Part shown: piece after piece, positions 26,583 through 37,761 of the stretch
Position numbering within the stretch: the stretch's first letter is position 1
Layout: each line of letters starts with the position of its first letter
Source of the DNA: Chryseobacterium foetidum
GTDB lineage: Bacteria > Bacteroidota > Bacteroidia > Flavobacteriales > Weeksellaceae
Length of the DNA stretch: 64,000 nt
Assembly (NCBI RefSeq): GCF_025457425.1
Contig: NZ_JAMXIA010000001.1
Coordinates: forward strand, 3,705,955 to 3,769,954
Direction of reading: 5' to 3'
Position numbers and translations under genes: made by a program
Notes under the pieces: model-generated
Told to the model about the DNA's origin: nothing
The model's input: the letters and a program-made list of their open reading frames with translations, nothing else
Databases searched by the model: none

Positions 26583-27407
26583 ATGAAATACTTTGTGTTG
26601 CTTTTTGTGCTTTTCTGTTGTTCTGAAACGGATGCTCAAATGCTCACATCTGTTTATTTCAAAAACAATTCTTTTGATTTAAATTCAGAATCGAAACAGG
26701 AATTAGACAGTCTTTCTCAGTTAAAATCAAATCTTACGTTCAGAATTTTCGGGAATGCCAATCCGTTGGGAAGTGAAGTTTTAAATAAAAAACTTTCTGA
26801 TCAGCGTGCAAAAACTGTCAGCGATTATCTGCAGAAGCGGATTGGAAAGAATATTAAATTGTCAGGATCGGTCGGGTTGGGAATTTCAAAACAAATTAAT
26901 GACAACAGCACCGAAATCTTACAGGCAAAAAACCGTCGGGTCGATATTTTTATTGAAAAAAATTTCGCTGTTGGTGAGAAGATTTCCAGAAAACCGCATC
27001 CCAGTTTTTTTGATCTTAAAATAGAAATGATGAAAGTGAAGGATACTTTTTCACTTCCTGATGTCAACTTTATTGGCGGACGCCATGTTTGGCTGCCGAA
27101 AGCAAAGCCCAGACTGTATCAGCTGCTTAAAATTCTGAGAGAAAATCCGGTTTTGGAAGTTGAACTGCAGGGTCATATTTGCTGTGATTATGAAAATTTT
27201 GACGGGGAAGATCAGGATCTGGGAACATTCAATCTTTCATTCACCAGAGCAGATGCTATCAAAGCGTTTTTGGTTAAAATGGGAATTGATCCCAAACGCA
27301 TTAAGGCGGAAGGGCAGGGATATCTCAATCCGGTCGTCTATCCCGAGGTGAGTGAAGAAGACCGGACTAAAAACAGACGTGTGGAATTGGTTTTAATTAA
27401 AAAGTAA
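26583..27407 (+). CDS. OmpA-like protein with two OmpA domains and no barrel
   Basis: A 274-residue exported protein (signal peptide to about residue 19, TDAQ). The first OmpA-like domain spans about 20-125 (YFKNNSFDLNSESKQELDSL, NPLGSEVLNKKLSDQRAKTV, NRRVDIFIE). A second spans about 160-274, with LSFTRADAIKAFLVKMGI and KNRRVELVLI. OmpA domains bind peptidoglycan. No transmembrane barrel or lipobox is present, so it would be periplasmic. It ends 2 bases before the convergent cydB stop. Confidence 0.85.
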   Translation: MKYFVLLFVLFCCSETDAQMLTSVYFKNNSFDLNSESKQELDSLSQLKSNLTFRIFGNANPLGSEVLNKKLSDQRAKTVSDYLQKRIGKNIKLSGSVGLGISKQINDNSTEILQAKNRRVDIFIEKNFAVGEKISRKPHPSFFDLKIEMMKVKDTFSLPDVNFIGGRHVWLPKAKPRLYQLLKILRENPVLEVELQGHICCDYENFDGEDQDLGTFNLSFTRADAIKAFLVKMGIDPKRIKAEGQGYLNPVVYPEVSEEDRTKNRRVELVLIKK

Positions 27408-27409
27408 AT

Positions 27410-28423
27410 CTAAGGACGTTTTTGGGATGCCTTCGAAAACGAAAACATCAGATAAAACAAAAACGGCAGGATGAAAATTGAACCTAAAATTAATGCCCAA
27501 CCCAATGCTGAAACCGTTTTTTCTGCTGCGACGTGTTTTAACAGAGAAAGATGTTGCCCGTTTCCTAACAGAATAATATCAGGATTATGCTGATAGGTCG
27601 CCGCTACCAAAATCATAATGATCTGGAAACCCGCCAAAGCCCTTACCGGAAGCAGTTTTCTCATGTGCATTGCTCTTAAAATTAAACCTAAAGAAACTGT
27701 AGCAAAAGAAATTGACATCACACCTAATGGTTTGGAGAAAATCCATTTCGCTAAAGGGATTCCGGAAAAATGAGCGGCAGCAAAAACGAGGAGTCCTGTG
27801 ATGACAACAAAAACCATCGTCTGGTGCGATTTTTTGATCATTAAACCTAATTCTAATCTGTCACCAACTTCTCGTAAAGAAAAAATCGAAGCCAGATAAG
27901 CACAGAGAGAAACGGTAAATAATCCAACTGCAACACCAAACCAGTTGAGCCAACTGAAAACATAGAGATCTAAAAAGTTATTTGCATCAGGATTAATGGA
28001 TTGCGAAACGGTAGCTGCGGCGATTAATCCTAAGAAAAATGGTGTTAAAAGACTTGCGTAATAAAAGATCTGCGTATAAATAATCTGCCAACGGTCTTCG
28101 ACTGCATCGTAATGTCTGAAGGTAAAAGCTGTACCTCTCGCGATAATTCCTACCAGCATCATTACCAGCGGAATGTGAAGATAAGTGGACAGTGTGGTAT
28201 AAATTTCAGGAAAACCGACGAACAGAATTACAATTGCAATGATCAGCCACATGTGATTGGCCTCCCAAACGGGCGCAATTGATTCATACATTATTTTTTC
28301 GGTATATTTTCTGTTCTTCTTTTTGGTCATTAATTCCACAATTCCTGCACCGAAATCAGCTCCGCCCAAAATCACATAGAGACATACGGAAAGCCACAGG
28401 AAACCAATTACAACGTAGATCAT
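27410..28423 (-). CDS. cydB: Cytochrome bd quinol oxidase subunit II
   Basis: A 337-residue inner-membrane protein with about eight to nine membrane spans, partner of CydA in the high-affinity bd-type terminal oxidase. The N-terminal LWLSVCLYVILGGADFGAGI and ESIAPVWEANHMWLI blocks are typical of CydB. Its start overlaps the cydA stop by four bases (ATGA). No CydX-like small frame was recognised after it. Confidence 0.95.
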   Translation of the reverse strand: MIYVVIGFLWLSVCLYVILGGADFGAGIVELMTKKKNRKYTEKIMYESIAPVWEANHMWLIIAIVILFVGFPEIYTTLSTYLHIPLVMMLVGIIARGTAFTFRHYDAVEDRWQIIYTQIFYYASLLTPFFLGLIAAATVSQSINPDANNFLDLYVFSWLNWFGVAVGLFTVSLCAYLASIFSLREVGDRLELGLMIKKSHQTMVFVVITGLLVFAAAHFSGIPLAKWIFSKPLGVMSISFATVSLGLILRAMHMRKLLPVRALAGFQIIMILVAATYQHNPDIILLGNGQHLSLLKHVAAEKTVSALGWALILGSIFILPFLFYLMFSFSKASQKRP

Positions 28424-29763
28424 GATTTTTTGTTTTTAGAGTTAAACTGTGCATCTGATGGGTCGTAAAGTTTCGGAACCATTTTGATCTGTCTGTTGAG
28501 AAGAAATATAATTATTAATGACAGTGAAATAAAAATCGCCGTGAAAAAGTAAAATGAATATTGAATTCCAGGCATAGGAGTTACGGCATCAGCAGTTCTC
28601 ATAATTCCATAAATAATCCAGGGTTGTCTACCGACCTCAGTGACTGTCCAGCCCGCTTCCAAAGCGATATATCCGAATGGTGTTGCAAAAAGGAATGTTT
28701 TCAGAAGCCAATTTTTATTCAGCCAATCTTTTTTGAAAAAGAAAGCATAGAGGTAAAGACTTCCAATCGAAATCATCACCACACCAAAGAAAATCATAAT
28801 CTGAAAAGCGTAATGTACAACGGCGACGGGCGGCCATTCATCTTTAGGGAAATCATTCAGACCTGTCACTTCTGCATTGAAATCATTGGTTGCCAGAAAA
28901 CTTAATACTTTTGGAATTTTTAGAGCATAATTAATTTCGCCCTTTTCTTCATCAGGAATTCCGCCAATCACGAAAGCTGCGCCTTTTTCAGTTTCAAAAT
29001 GAGCTTCCATCGCTGCCAGTTTTATAGGTTGTCTTTCTGCAACAGATTTTGCGGCAACATCGCCACTCAACGGAGCTCCGAAAGCACCAATCATGGCAAA
29101 AGCAGCGGCAATTCTAAATGCTTTCGTATGAAATTCCACATTCTTTTTTTTCATTATTAAAAAAGCATGCACTCCAGCAACGGCAAATCCTGTCGCGCAG
29201 AATGCAGCCACCGTCATGTGCAGAGCCTGAGGAAACCAAGCGTCATTGAACATCGCTTTTATAGGATCAATATTGACATACTGTCCGTTAATATAATCAA
29301 AACCTGCAGGTGAATTCATCCACGCATTGGCAGCAACGACCAAGATCCCCGATGCCAAACCACTTAAACCAACTAAAAATCCGCAAAACCAGTGAAACCA
29401 TTTGTTGAATTTGTCCCAACCGTAAAGAAAAAATCCAATGGCGATAGCTTCAATAAAAAATGCTGTTCCTTCCAGAGAAAATGGCATTCCGAAAATGGGT
29501 CCTGCATGCTTCATGAAACCGGGCCAGAGAAGTCCGAGTTCAAAAGAAAGCATCGTTCCGGAAACGGCTCCGGTGGCAAACAAAATCGCTACGCCTTTGC
29601 TCCAGGCTTTGGTAAGACCTTTGTAAATTTCGTTTCCGGTTTTCAGGTATTTCCAGTGGGCAAAAGCCATGAGAAAAGGCATTACCATCCCTACGCAGGC
29701 AAAGATAATATGAAATCCCAATGAGAGTGCCATTTGCGCCCGTGCAGCTAAGAAATCGTCCAT
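28420..29763 (-). CDS. cydA: Cytochrome bd quinol oxidase subunit I
   Basis: A 447-residue inner-membrane subunit that holds hemes b558, b595 and d and oxidises quinol while reducing oxygen. Conserved segments include LSLGFHIIFACVGMVMPFLM (heme ligand His near 17), GRQPWIIYGIMRTADAV near 380-396, and the quinol-binding region. The Q-loop between LAAMEAHFETEKGAAF and PPVAVVHYAFQIM is short, so this is the short-Q-loop type rather than the 520-residue enterobacterial form. A near-consensus -7 element (TAACTTTC, 29781-29788) precedes it. Confidence 0.95.
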   Translation of the reverse strand: MDDFLAARAQMALSLGFHIIFACVGMVMPFLMAFAHWKYLKTGNEIYKGLTKAWSKGVAILFATGAVSGTMLSFELGLLWPGFMKHAGPIFGMPFSLEGTAFFIEAIAIGFFLYGWDKFNKWFHWFCGFLVGLSGLASGILVVAANAWMNSPAGFDYINGQYVNIDPIKAMFNDAWFPQALHMTVAAFCATGFAVAGVHAFLIMKKKNVEFHTKAFRIAAAFAMIGAFGAPLSGDVAAKSVAERQPIKLAAMEAHFETEKGAAFVIGGIPDEEKGEINYALKIPKVLSFLATNDFNAEVTGLNDFPKDEWPPVAVVHYAFQIMIFFGVVMISIGSLYLYAFFFKKDWLNKNWLLKTFLFATPFGYIALEAGWTVTEVGRQPWIIYGIMRTADAVTPMPGIQYSFYFFTAIFISLSLIIIFLLNRQIKMVPKLYDPSDAQFNSKNKKS

Positions 29764-29913
29764 ATTTTATTTTTTCAGCTGAAAGTTACGGATAAAATTA
29801 TGGTAACTTAATATGATTTAAAACATTGCAATGATTTCAAATTTGCGTTGTAACTTTATTGGTTTTTAGTTTAAAAAAACTTCTAAATTTTAGGATTTAT
29901 TCTGATATTTTAA

Positions 29914-31926
<2,013 letters not shown>

Positions 31927-31951
31927 CTGATTGCAGAAAATTATATATCAG

Positions 31952-31980
31952 GGAAGACTTTTTTTAAGTCTTCCTTTTTT
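31952..31980 (+). terminator. Terminator after gyrB
   Basis: GGAAGACTT, T-rich loop, AAGTCTTCC, TTTTTT, about 26 bases after the stop. Confidence 0.85.
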
Positions 31981-32038
31981 ATTTCTCAAAATATTGATTT
32001 TTTTTCAATAATTATTTAACATTTAATTAAGATTTTTA

Positions 32039-32046
32039 TAAATTTG
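32039..32046 (+). promoter_or_regulatory. -7 promoter element for the DUF3857 gene pair
   Basis: TAAATTTG matches TAnnTTTG, 20 bases before the ATG at 32066. Confidence 0.55.
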
Positions 32047-32065
32047 GTGAAAACTATATTTCACG

Positions 32066-33958
32066 ATGAAAATTCTTATTACAGGAGCACTTTGTGTTGC
32101 TTCATTCTACTACTCCCAAACGTATCCCGTTTCTACGATTTCTCCTGGAATTAAAAAAAACGCAAGCGCGGTCATCCGTAACGAGAATACTCAGATCCAG
32201 ATTAACAGAATTGATGAGATTGTTTACAAAAATTATTCTGCGGTAAGTGTTCTGAATAAAGAAGCGATAGGTTATGCTTCACCAAAAATATTTTATCAGA
32301 AGGGAGATGTTATCAGCAATGTAAAAGTGGTGATTTATGATGAAAGCGGGAAGAAAATTAAATCATTTTCCAAAAGTGATTTTTTAGATATGGCGGCCAA
32401 CAGTCAAGGGTCATTTTATTCTGACAGCAGAGCTTTGGTTTTGTCTTACACACCTACTTCATTTCCTTACACGGTAGAGTTTTCTTACGATCAGAAAGAT
32501 GAAAGCACAGTTTTCATTCCCGATTTTACACCGTTCAGCAATTTCAATATTGCTCTTGAAAAAAGTATGTTTTCGATAGTAAACAATTCCGGAATTAATT
32601 TAAGGTCAAAAATCTATCCCTCGCCATTTGGTTATGCATCTGTAAGTGCCGATGACAAGGGCAATACAAATACTTATACTTATCATAATATTCCTGCGCT
32701 GGATGAAGAAATTTTAGTTCCAAATCCTCAAAAAATTTTGCCTAAAGTAAGTTTTTCGCTGGATGAATTTAATCTCGTTGGGAAAAAAGGGAAAATTACG
32801 ACATGGAAAGATTTCGGTTTGTGGTATCACAACAGTCTTTTAACGCCCGTTTCAGCATCCACTCCACAAATAAAAGCAGAAATTGCAGCTTTAAATCTTA
32901 CCGGAACTAAGGAAGAAAAAATTAAAAAAATCTACCAGTACATGCAGAGTAAAACAAGATATATTTTTGTTTCTCTCGGAATTGGTGGCTGGCAGCCAAT
33001 GTTGCCGGATGAAGTTCAGAAAAAGGGCTACGGAGACTGCAAAGGTCTTACCAATTACATGAAAATATTGCTTGATGAAGCTGGGATAGACTCTCATTAT
33101 GCCATCATCAATTCAAATCCATCAGCAATCAGTTTTGATAAAGATTTCCCTAAAATGGGTGGGAATCACGTTATCCTGGTAATTCCTACAGAAAAAGGAA
33201 ATATCTGGCTGGAAAATACGTCTCAGGAGATTGCTTTCAATCATTTGAGTTACAGCACAACAGACCGAAATGTTTTAGCCGTAAAACCATCAGGTATAGA
33301 AATTATTGAAACTCCAAACTACACCGCTCAACAGAACAGAGAAAAACAATTGATTGACATTGTTTTAAATACTGATAAAACCATCACCGGAAAAGCAAAA
33401 CTGCAATACACAGGAAATCAGTACGATTTTAATCTAAGATTTACAGGTTTGTCTCAAAAAGAAAGACATGATGCGTTGAAATCACAAATGTCTATGCTGA
33501 ATTTTGAAAATCTTGAGATGAATAATTTTAAGAATGACAGAGACATCGCCTCAATCGATTACGATTTAAATTTTAAAGCTTCTAATTATTCCAAAATGGT
33601 GGGAAGCAGTTTTATTTTCAGAGCAGTGCCTATTTATTCTGAAGGTTTTTTCCATGAAAACGAAACAAGAAATCTACCTTTTGAAACAAAATTTGCTTAC
33701 GAAGACGATTATGAAATTTCTTTTGAACTTCCCCAGGGTTATTTCATAGAAGAATTGCCTCAGAACGGAATTTTGACCTCTGAATTTGGAACCTACAGTC
33801 TTAATTTTGAGAAAAAAGATTCTAAACTGATTGTGAAACGACTGATTCAGATTAAAAAAGGAATTTATACCAAAGAGAAATACAATGATTATGTAAGTTT
33901 CAGAAAAAAAATTCTGAATGCCGACAATTCAAAAATAATGATCTCAAAAAAATCATAA
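32066..33958 (+). CDS. DUF3857/transglutaminase-like protein 1
   Basis: A 630-residue exported protein. Signal peptide about 1-18 (FYYSQ), DUF3857 domain at about 40-210, transglutaminase-like domain at about 270-390 (KIKKIYQYMQSKTRYIFVSL, GYGDCKGLTNYMK), then a beta-rich C-terminal part. Putative catalytic Cys325 and His368 (GGNHVILV) are present; the third triad position reads WLENTSQ instead of the usual Asp-containing motif. Function in Bacteroidota is unknown. A related gene follows after two bases, so the pair probably acts together in the envelope. Confidence 0.85.
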   Translation: MKILITGALCVASFYYSQTYPVSTISPGIKKNASAVIRNENTQIQINRIDEIVYKNYSAVSVLNKEAIGYASPKIFYQKGDVISNVKVVIYDESGKKIKSFSKSDFLDMAANSQGSFYSDSRALVLSYTPTSFPYTVEFSYDQKDESTVFIPDFTPFSNFNIALEKSMFSIVNNSGINLRSKIYPSPFGYASVSADDKGNTNTYTYHNIPALDEEILVPNPQKILPKVSFSLDEFNLVGKKGKITTWKDFGLWYHNSLLTPVSASTPQIKAEIAALNLTGTKEEKIKKIYQYMQSKTRYIFVSLGIGGWQPMLPDEVQKKGYGDCKGLTNYMKILLDEAGIDSHYAIINSNPSAISFDKDFPKMGGNHVILVIPTEKGNIWLENTSQEIAFNHLSYSTTDRNVLAVKPSGIEIIETPNYTAQQNREKQLIDIVLNTDKTITGKAKLQYTGNQYDFNLRFTGLSQKERHDALKSQMSMLNFENLEMNNFKNDRDIASIDYDLNFKASNYSKMVGSSFIFRAVPIYSEGFFHENETRNLPFETKFAYEDDYEISFELPQGYFIEELPQNGILTSEFGTYSLNFEKKDSKLIVKRLIQIKKGIYTKEKYNDYVSFRKKILNADNSKIMISKKS

Positions 33959-33960
33959 CC

Positions 33961-35895
33961 ATGAAAAAAATATTAATAACCTTCTGCTGCGTTTCGGCGG
34001 CATTTCTGTATTCTCAGAAGCATGAATTTCTGAAAATGCCAAAGTTCACCATCGAAGATTTAAAGAAAACCAAATCTCAGATTGACGAAAAAGCTCCTGC
34101 AGAAATACTTTATCGCTCGGTTCATTACAGAATTGACGATACTTCGGGAGATTTATTGAAAAATATCGCCTACAGAATAAAAGTCTACGACAAAGATAAA
34201 GTGGAAGACTGGATGAATCTGGAAATCTCTTTGTATGACAACAATTCCGGCAGCAGAGAGGCTTTGAGATCAATGAAAGCTGTAGTGTACAATCTGGAAA
34301 ACGATAAAATTGCAGAAACGAAAGTAGATAAAAGTTCTAAATTTAAATCGAAAGAAAACAAATACAGTACAGTAAATAAATTTGCTTTCCCGAACATTAA
34401 AAACGGTTCTGTTATTGAGTATAAATATGAAGTATCATCGCCTTTTGTATATCAGGTTCCGATGGCGTATATTGAGCTCGACATTCCTTCAGAGTACACA
34501 GAATATGTTTTTGAATCACCTGTGGAAATGTCTTATCACATAGATTTTACCGGTAGTCTTACTCCTAAACACCGCAAAGTGGAAGAAGCACAGCTTTATG
34601 GAAGAACCACAAAAACCTACCGTTTTGCCTACGAAGATCTGAAAGCATTTAAGTCTGAAAAGTTTGTAAAAAATGAAGACAATTACCGTACAAAGATACG
34701 CGCTGAATTGCATTCTACTTTTTTCAACAATAATTTGAAGATGTATACATCTACGTGGGAGGATATCAGAAAAAAACTTTGGGATGATGAAGATTTTGGA
34801 AACCAGTACAAAAAAGACCGCGTTGCCAAAGAACTTTTGCCTGCGGAAATTATGAATGAGAAAGATGAAATGAAAAGAGCAAACTCAATTCATAGTTTCG
34901 TGAAATCTAATTATACCTGGAATGAAAATAACGGTTTCTATGCAGAAAACGGATTGAAAAACCTGATGAAAACCAAAACCGGAAACTGTGGAGATCTGAA
35001 CCTGATGTTGCTGAGCATGCTCAGAGGTTCTGGTATTAAAGCATATCCTGTGTTGATTTCTACCATCAAAAACGGAAGTGTAAACGTCACTTTTCCCAAC
35101 GTGGGAAATTTTAATTACATGGTAGTCTGTGCTGAAATAAGCGGTAAATCCTACTTGTTTGACGCAACTTCCAAGCAGGCTTCAGAAGGTATTTTGCCGT
35201 CAAGGGTCTGGAATAATACCGGACTTCTTCTAAAGGATGATAAAGCTGATGTAATCAGTATCAACAACATCAAAATGTCTTATAATTATCTGACGACTAA
35301 GGCTAAAATCAATGAAAATGGAAGTATCAGTGGGGTTTATGAAGATAAAGATGTAGGATTGTTTGCGATGAATGCAAAAGAAAATTACGACGAAAATCAG
35401 GAAAAATACAAAAAACAGTATAAAGAAAACTTTTCAGTAGATTTTACAGATATTCAATCAAATATTCTTGAAAACGGTGATTTTGAATCTAAGATGAGTT
35501 TCACCTCCGAAAATCTGATTGACAATGTGGGCAAGAAAAAAATATTTAACCCGCTTCTGTTTTTACATTCGGCAGCAAATGATTTTGACCAGACGGAAGA
35601 GCGCAAATATGTGATCGATTTTATTTCTCCAATTTCCAAAATCAAAACGGTGGAAATTGAAATACCGGAAGGTTATGAAATTGGTGATCTGCCGAAAAGC
35701 AAAAAAATTGTCACAGAAGATAAAGAAATCAGTTACTCATACATTGTAGAGAAAACCGATAAAAAAGTGAAGGTCACTTCGCAATACAAAATAGCAAGTG
35801 CAGATTATCCTAAAGAATATTATCCCGCTTTCAAGCAGATTTGGAAAGTGATTTCAGACAGTGAAAGCCAGGTAATGAGCCTGATTAAAAAATAA
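33961..35895 (+). CDS. DUF3857/transglutaminase-like protein 2
   Basis: A 644-residue exported paralogue-like partner of the preceding gene. Signal peptide to about residue 18 (FLYSQ), DUF3857 region at about 45-240, transglutaminase-like domain at about 290-410 and a beta-rich tail. Cys343 lies in KTGNCGDLN and the Asp in YLFDATSK, but the position of the catalytic His is Tyr386 (FNYMVV), so ordinary triad chemistry is doubtful. Complementary defects in the two adjacent proteins hint at a structural or binding role. Confidence 0.85.
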   Translation: MKKILITFCCVSAAFLYSQKHEFLKMPKFTIEDLKKTKSQIDEKAPAEILYRSVHYRIDDTSGDLLKNIAYRIKVYDKDKVEDWMNLEISLYDNNSGSREALRSMKAVVYNLENDKIAETKVDKSSKFKSKENKYSTVNKFAFPNIKNGSVIEYKYEVSSPFVYQVPMAYIELDIPSEYTEYVFESPVEMSYHIDFTGSLTPKHRKVEEAQLYGRTTKTYRFAYEDLKAFKSEKFVKNEDNYRTKIRAELHSTFFNNNLKMYTSTWEDIRKKLWDDEDFGNQYKKDRVAKELLPAEIMNEKDEMKRANSIHSFVKSNYTWNENNGFYAENGLKNLMKTKTGNCGDLNLMLLSMLRGSGIKAYPVLISTIKNGSVNVTFPNVGNFNYMVVCAEISGKSYLFDATSKQASEGILPSRVWNNTGLLLKDDKADVISINNIKMSYNYLTTKAKINENGSISGVYEDKDVGLFAMNAKENYDENQEKYKKQYKENFSVDFTDIQSNILENGDFESKMSFTSENLIDNVGKKKIFNPLLFLHSAANDFDQTEERKYVIDFISPISKIKTVEIEIPEGYEIGDLPKSKKIVTEDKEISYSYIVEKTDKKVKVTSQYKIASADYPKEYYPAFKQIWKVISDSESQVMSLIKK

Positions 35896-35901
35896 CATCC
35901 C

Positions 35902-35927
35902 AAACCATTCATAATTGAATGGTTTTT
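35902..35927 (+). terminator. Terminator after the DUF3857 pair
   Basis: AACCATTCA, loop TAAT, TGAATGGTT, TTT, 7 bases after the stop. Confidence 0.8.
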
Positions 35928-35951
35928 GCATTCAAAAGCTAAAATTATTTT

Positions 35952-36773
35952 ATGAAAAGATCTGCTTTAGCATTTGCCATCGGAATCTGTACGCTGTTTG
36001 TGTCTTGTAAGAAAGAAAAAAATACAGATCAGGCAAACAATCCTGAACCCGCTTTGGAGAAATTTGTAATAGACTCACTTTCACTGAAAGATTCTTTGGT
36101 GATGAGCCCAAAACTGTCGCTGGAGTACCGTTCGGAAGTTTTGGTTTATCCTTCAGTTAAAGACAAAGCTTTGTTAGACAGCATCTATTTTATTTACAAA
36201 GGAATTACAGATTTTTCGAAAAACGGATTACAGGATTTTCTACAGAAAGATAAAGCGGATTATTTTAATGAAACCAAAAGCCGCAGCAAAGACTGGCTTG
36301 CTGATATTTCCTATAAGCAAACATGGTATACGAGTTTCAAAATGAAACAGATTTCACATAAAAATGATTTTCTGCAGCTGGAATATCTTTCTGCTGCTTA
36401 CGAAGGTGGTGCTCATGATAATTACTGGTTTTCCAACAGGATTTTTGATTTAAAAAGCAATAAAAAACTGCTTCTGTCAGATATCACAACAATGCCTGAA
36501 GCAAAAATTTCAGAAATTCTAAAGAAAAACATGGATAAAATTCACAGCGGCACTACAGATTCCAGAGGCGATGTGAAAAATTCAGATATGCTTTTGGTAG
36601 ACGTAATTGAGCCGAATGATAATTTTTATTTTGACGGCAAAAATCTATATTTCCATTACAGTCCTTACGAGATTGCAGCTTTTGCGGCCGGCGATATCGT
36701 GATTCCTGTTTCATGGATTGAACTTCAGGGAACATTAAAACCTGAATTTGAGAAAAGACTGAATTCACATTAA
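35952..36773 (+). CDS. DUF3298/DUF4163-type lipoprotein 1
   Basis: A 273-residue lipoprotein (LFVSC, Cys20). The core pattern is that of DUF4163 followed by DUF3298 (the RsiV-like fold): LEYLSAAYEGGAHDNYWF near 145-160, then LLLSDI and the end FHYSPYEIAAFAAGDIVIPV. Function is unknown; in other bacteria this fold occurs in anti-sigma factor RsiV and binds lysozyme, but nothing here shows that activity. The next gene is a paralogue. Confidence 0.82.
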   Translation: MKRSALAFAIGICTLFVSCKKEKNTDQANNPEPALEKFVIDSLSLKDSLVMSPKLSLEYRSEVLVYPSVKDKALLDSIYFIYKGITDFSKNGLQDFLQKDKADYFNETKSRSKDWLADISYKQTWYTSFKMKQISHKNDFLQLEYLSAAYEGGAHDNYWFSNRIFDLKSNKKLLLSDITTMPEAKISEILKKNMDKIHSGTTDSRGDVKNSDMLLVDVIEPNDNFYFDGKNLYFHYSPYEIAAFAAGDIVIPVSWIELQGTLKPEFEKRLNSH

Positions 36774-36923
36774 CTGAAATTTCGCTTAATTCCTTGCCGA
36801 AAATTTTAAAGATTTAACAGATTAAAAATTCTGAAATATCTGCTTTATCAGTAAAATCTGCCGGATATTAATTTTTATTAAATATTTTAATCAAAAAAAA
36901 TTCACAAACCATCACAATAAATT

Positions 36924-37718
36924 ATGAAAAACCTATTTTTCGCACTATCCATTCTTGCCTTTGCTTTTTCCTGTAATAAAAACCAGAGAGAAAAAACAGT
37001 AACGGTAAAAAATGATTCTTCTGACATAAAAAAAGACAGCATTCAGATTACAATTGATTCTCTGATCGTGGAAGATTCCGCAAGGTATTCAAAAACCTTT
37101 TCTGCGGAGTACAGACAAAAATTACTGACTTTTACAGGTCTTCAGAAAAATGTTTTAGACAGTCTCTATTTTGGGGAACTTCGTTTAAAAGAGAAGCCTA
37201 TGACAGATTTTTCCACCGAAAGTATTAAAGCGAGAATGACTGAAAACATGAAACAATACCTTGCAGAAAGCGGCGCGGAAGATGATTATGTAAACAGAGA
37301 ATATAAACAGACGTGGGATGAGATTTCGGATATGAAAGTTTTGTCCCATACCAAGGATTTCCTCACCATCAACTACAATGGCTATGGCTTCAGCGGCGGC
37401 GCACATGGTTATGGGTACGAGCTTTACAAAGTGGCAGATCTTAAAAATCAATCCATTTTACAGTTATCTGATATTGTGGAAGCTACAAAAATCAACTGGC
37501 AACCAATTTTATTAAAGCATGTTGACAGAGAATTGCTCTTTGATGAAAACATTACGGCTGATAAAAACTTTTATTTTGATAATCAGTCGCTCACATTTAT
37601 TTATAATCAATATGAAATCGCCCCGTACGCAGCAGGAATTATCGAAATTAAAGTACCTTTTTCAGAAATTAAACAATATCTGAAACCTGAATTTGAAAAG
37701 AGACTCAACATTAACTAA
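36924..37718 (+). CDS. DUF3298/DUF4163-type lipoprotein 2
   Basis: A 264-residue lipoprotein (AFSC, Cys17), paralogous to the preceding gene: TINYNGYGFSGGAHGYGY corresponds to its EGGAHDNYWF block, followed by LQLSDIV and FIYNQYEIAPYAAGIIEIKV; both end with KPEFEKRLN. The two are separated by 150 bases of AT-rich DNA, so they may be expressed separately. Function unknown. Confidence 0.82.
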   Translation: MKNLFFALSILAFAFSCNKNQREKTVTVKNDSSDIKKDSIQITIDSLIVEDSARYSKTFSAEYRQKLLTFTGLQKNVLDSLYFGELRLKEKPMTDFSTESIKARMTENMKQYLAESGAEDDYVNREYKQTWDEISDMKVLSHTKDFLTINYNGYGFSGGAHGYGYELYKVADLKNQSILQLSDIVEATKINWQPILLKHVDRELLFDENITADKNFYFDNQSLTFIYNQYEIAPYAAGIIEIKVPFSEIKQYLKPEFEKRLNIN

Positions 37719-37722
37719 TATT

Positions 37723-37751
37723 AATGCTTCCGGATCAGGAAGCATTTTTTA
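37723..37751 (+). terminator. Terminator after DUF3298-type gene 2
   Basis: ATGCTTCC, loop GGATCA, GGAAGCAT, T-run. It lies upstream of the lipid-kinase ATG and argues against the longer open frame being used as that gene's start. Confidence 0.82.
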
Positions 37752-37761
37752 TTTTTACAGA

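Noticed and set aside
37693..37761. Longer N-terminus for the lipid kinase
   Set aside because: The extra codons overlap the previous gene's stop region and a rho-independent terminator; the conserved start is at 37762.
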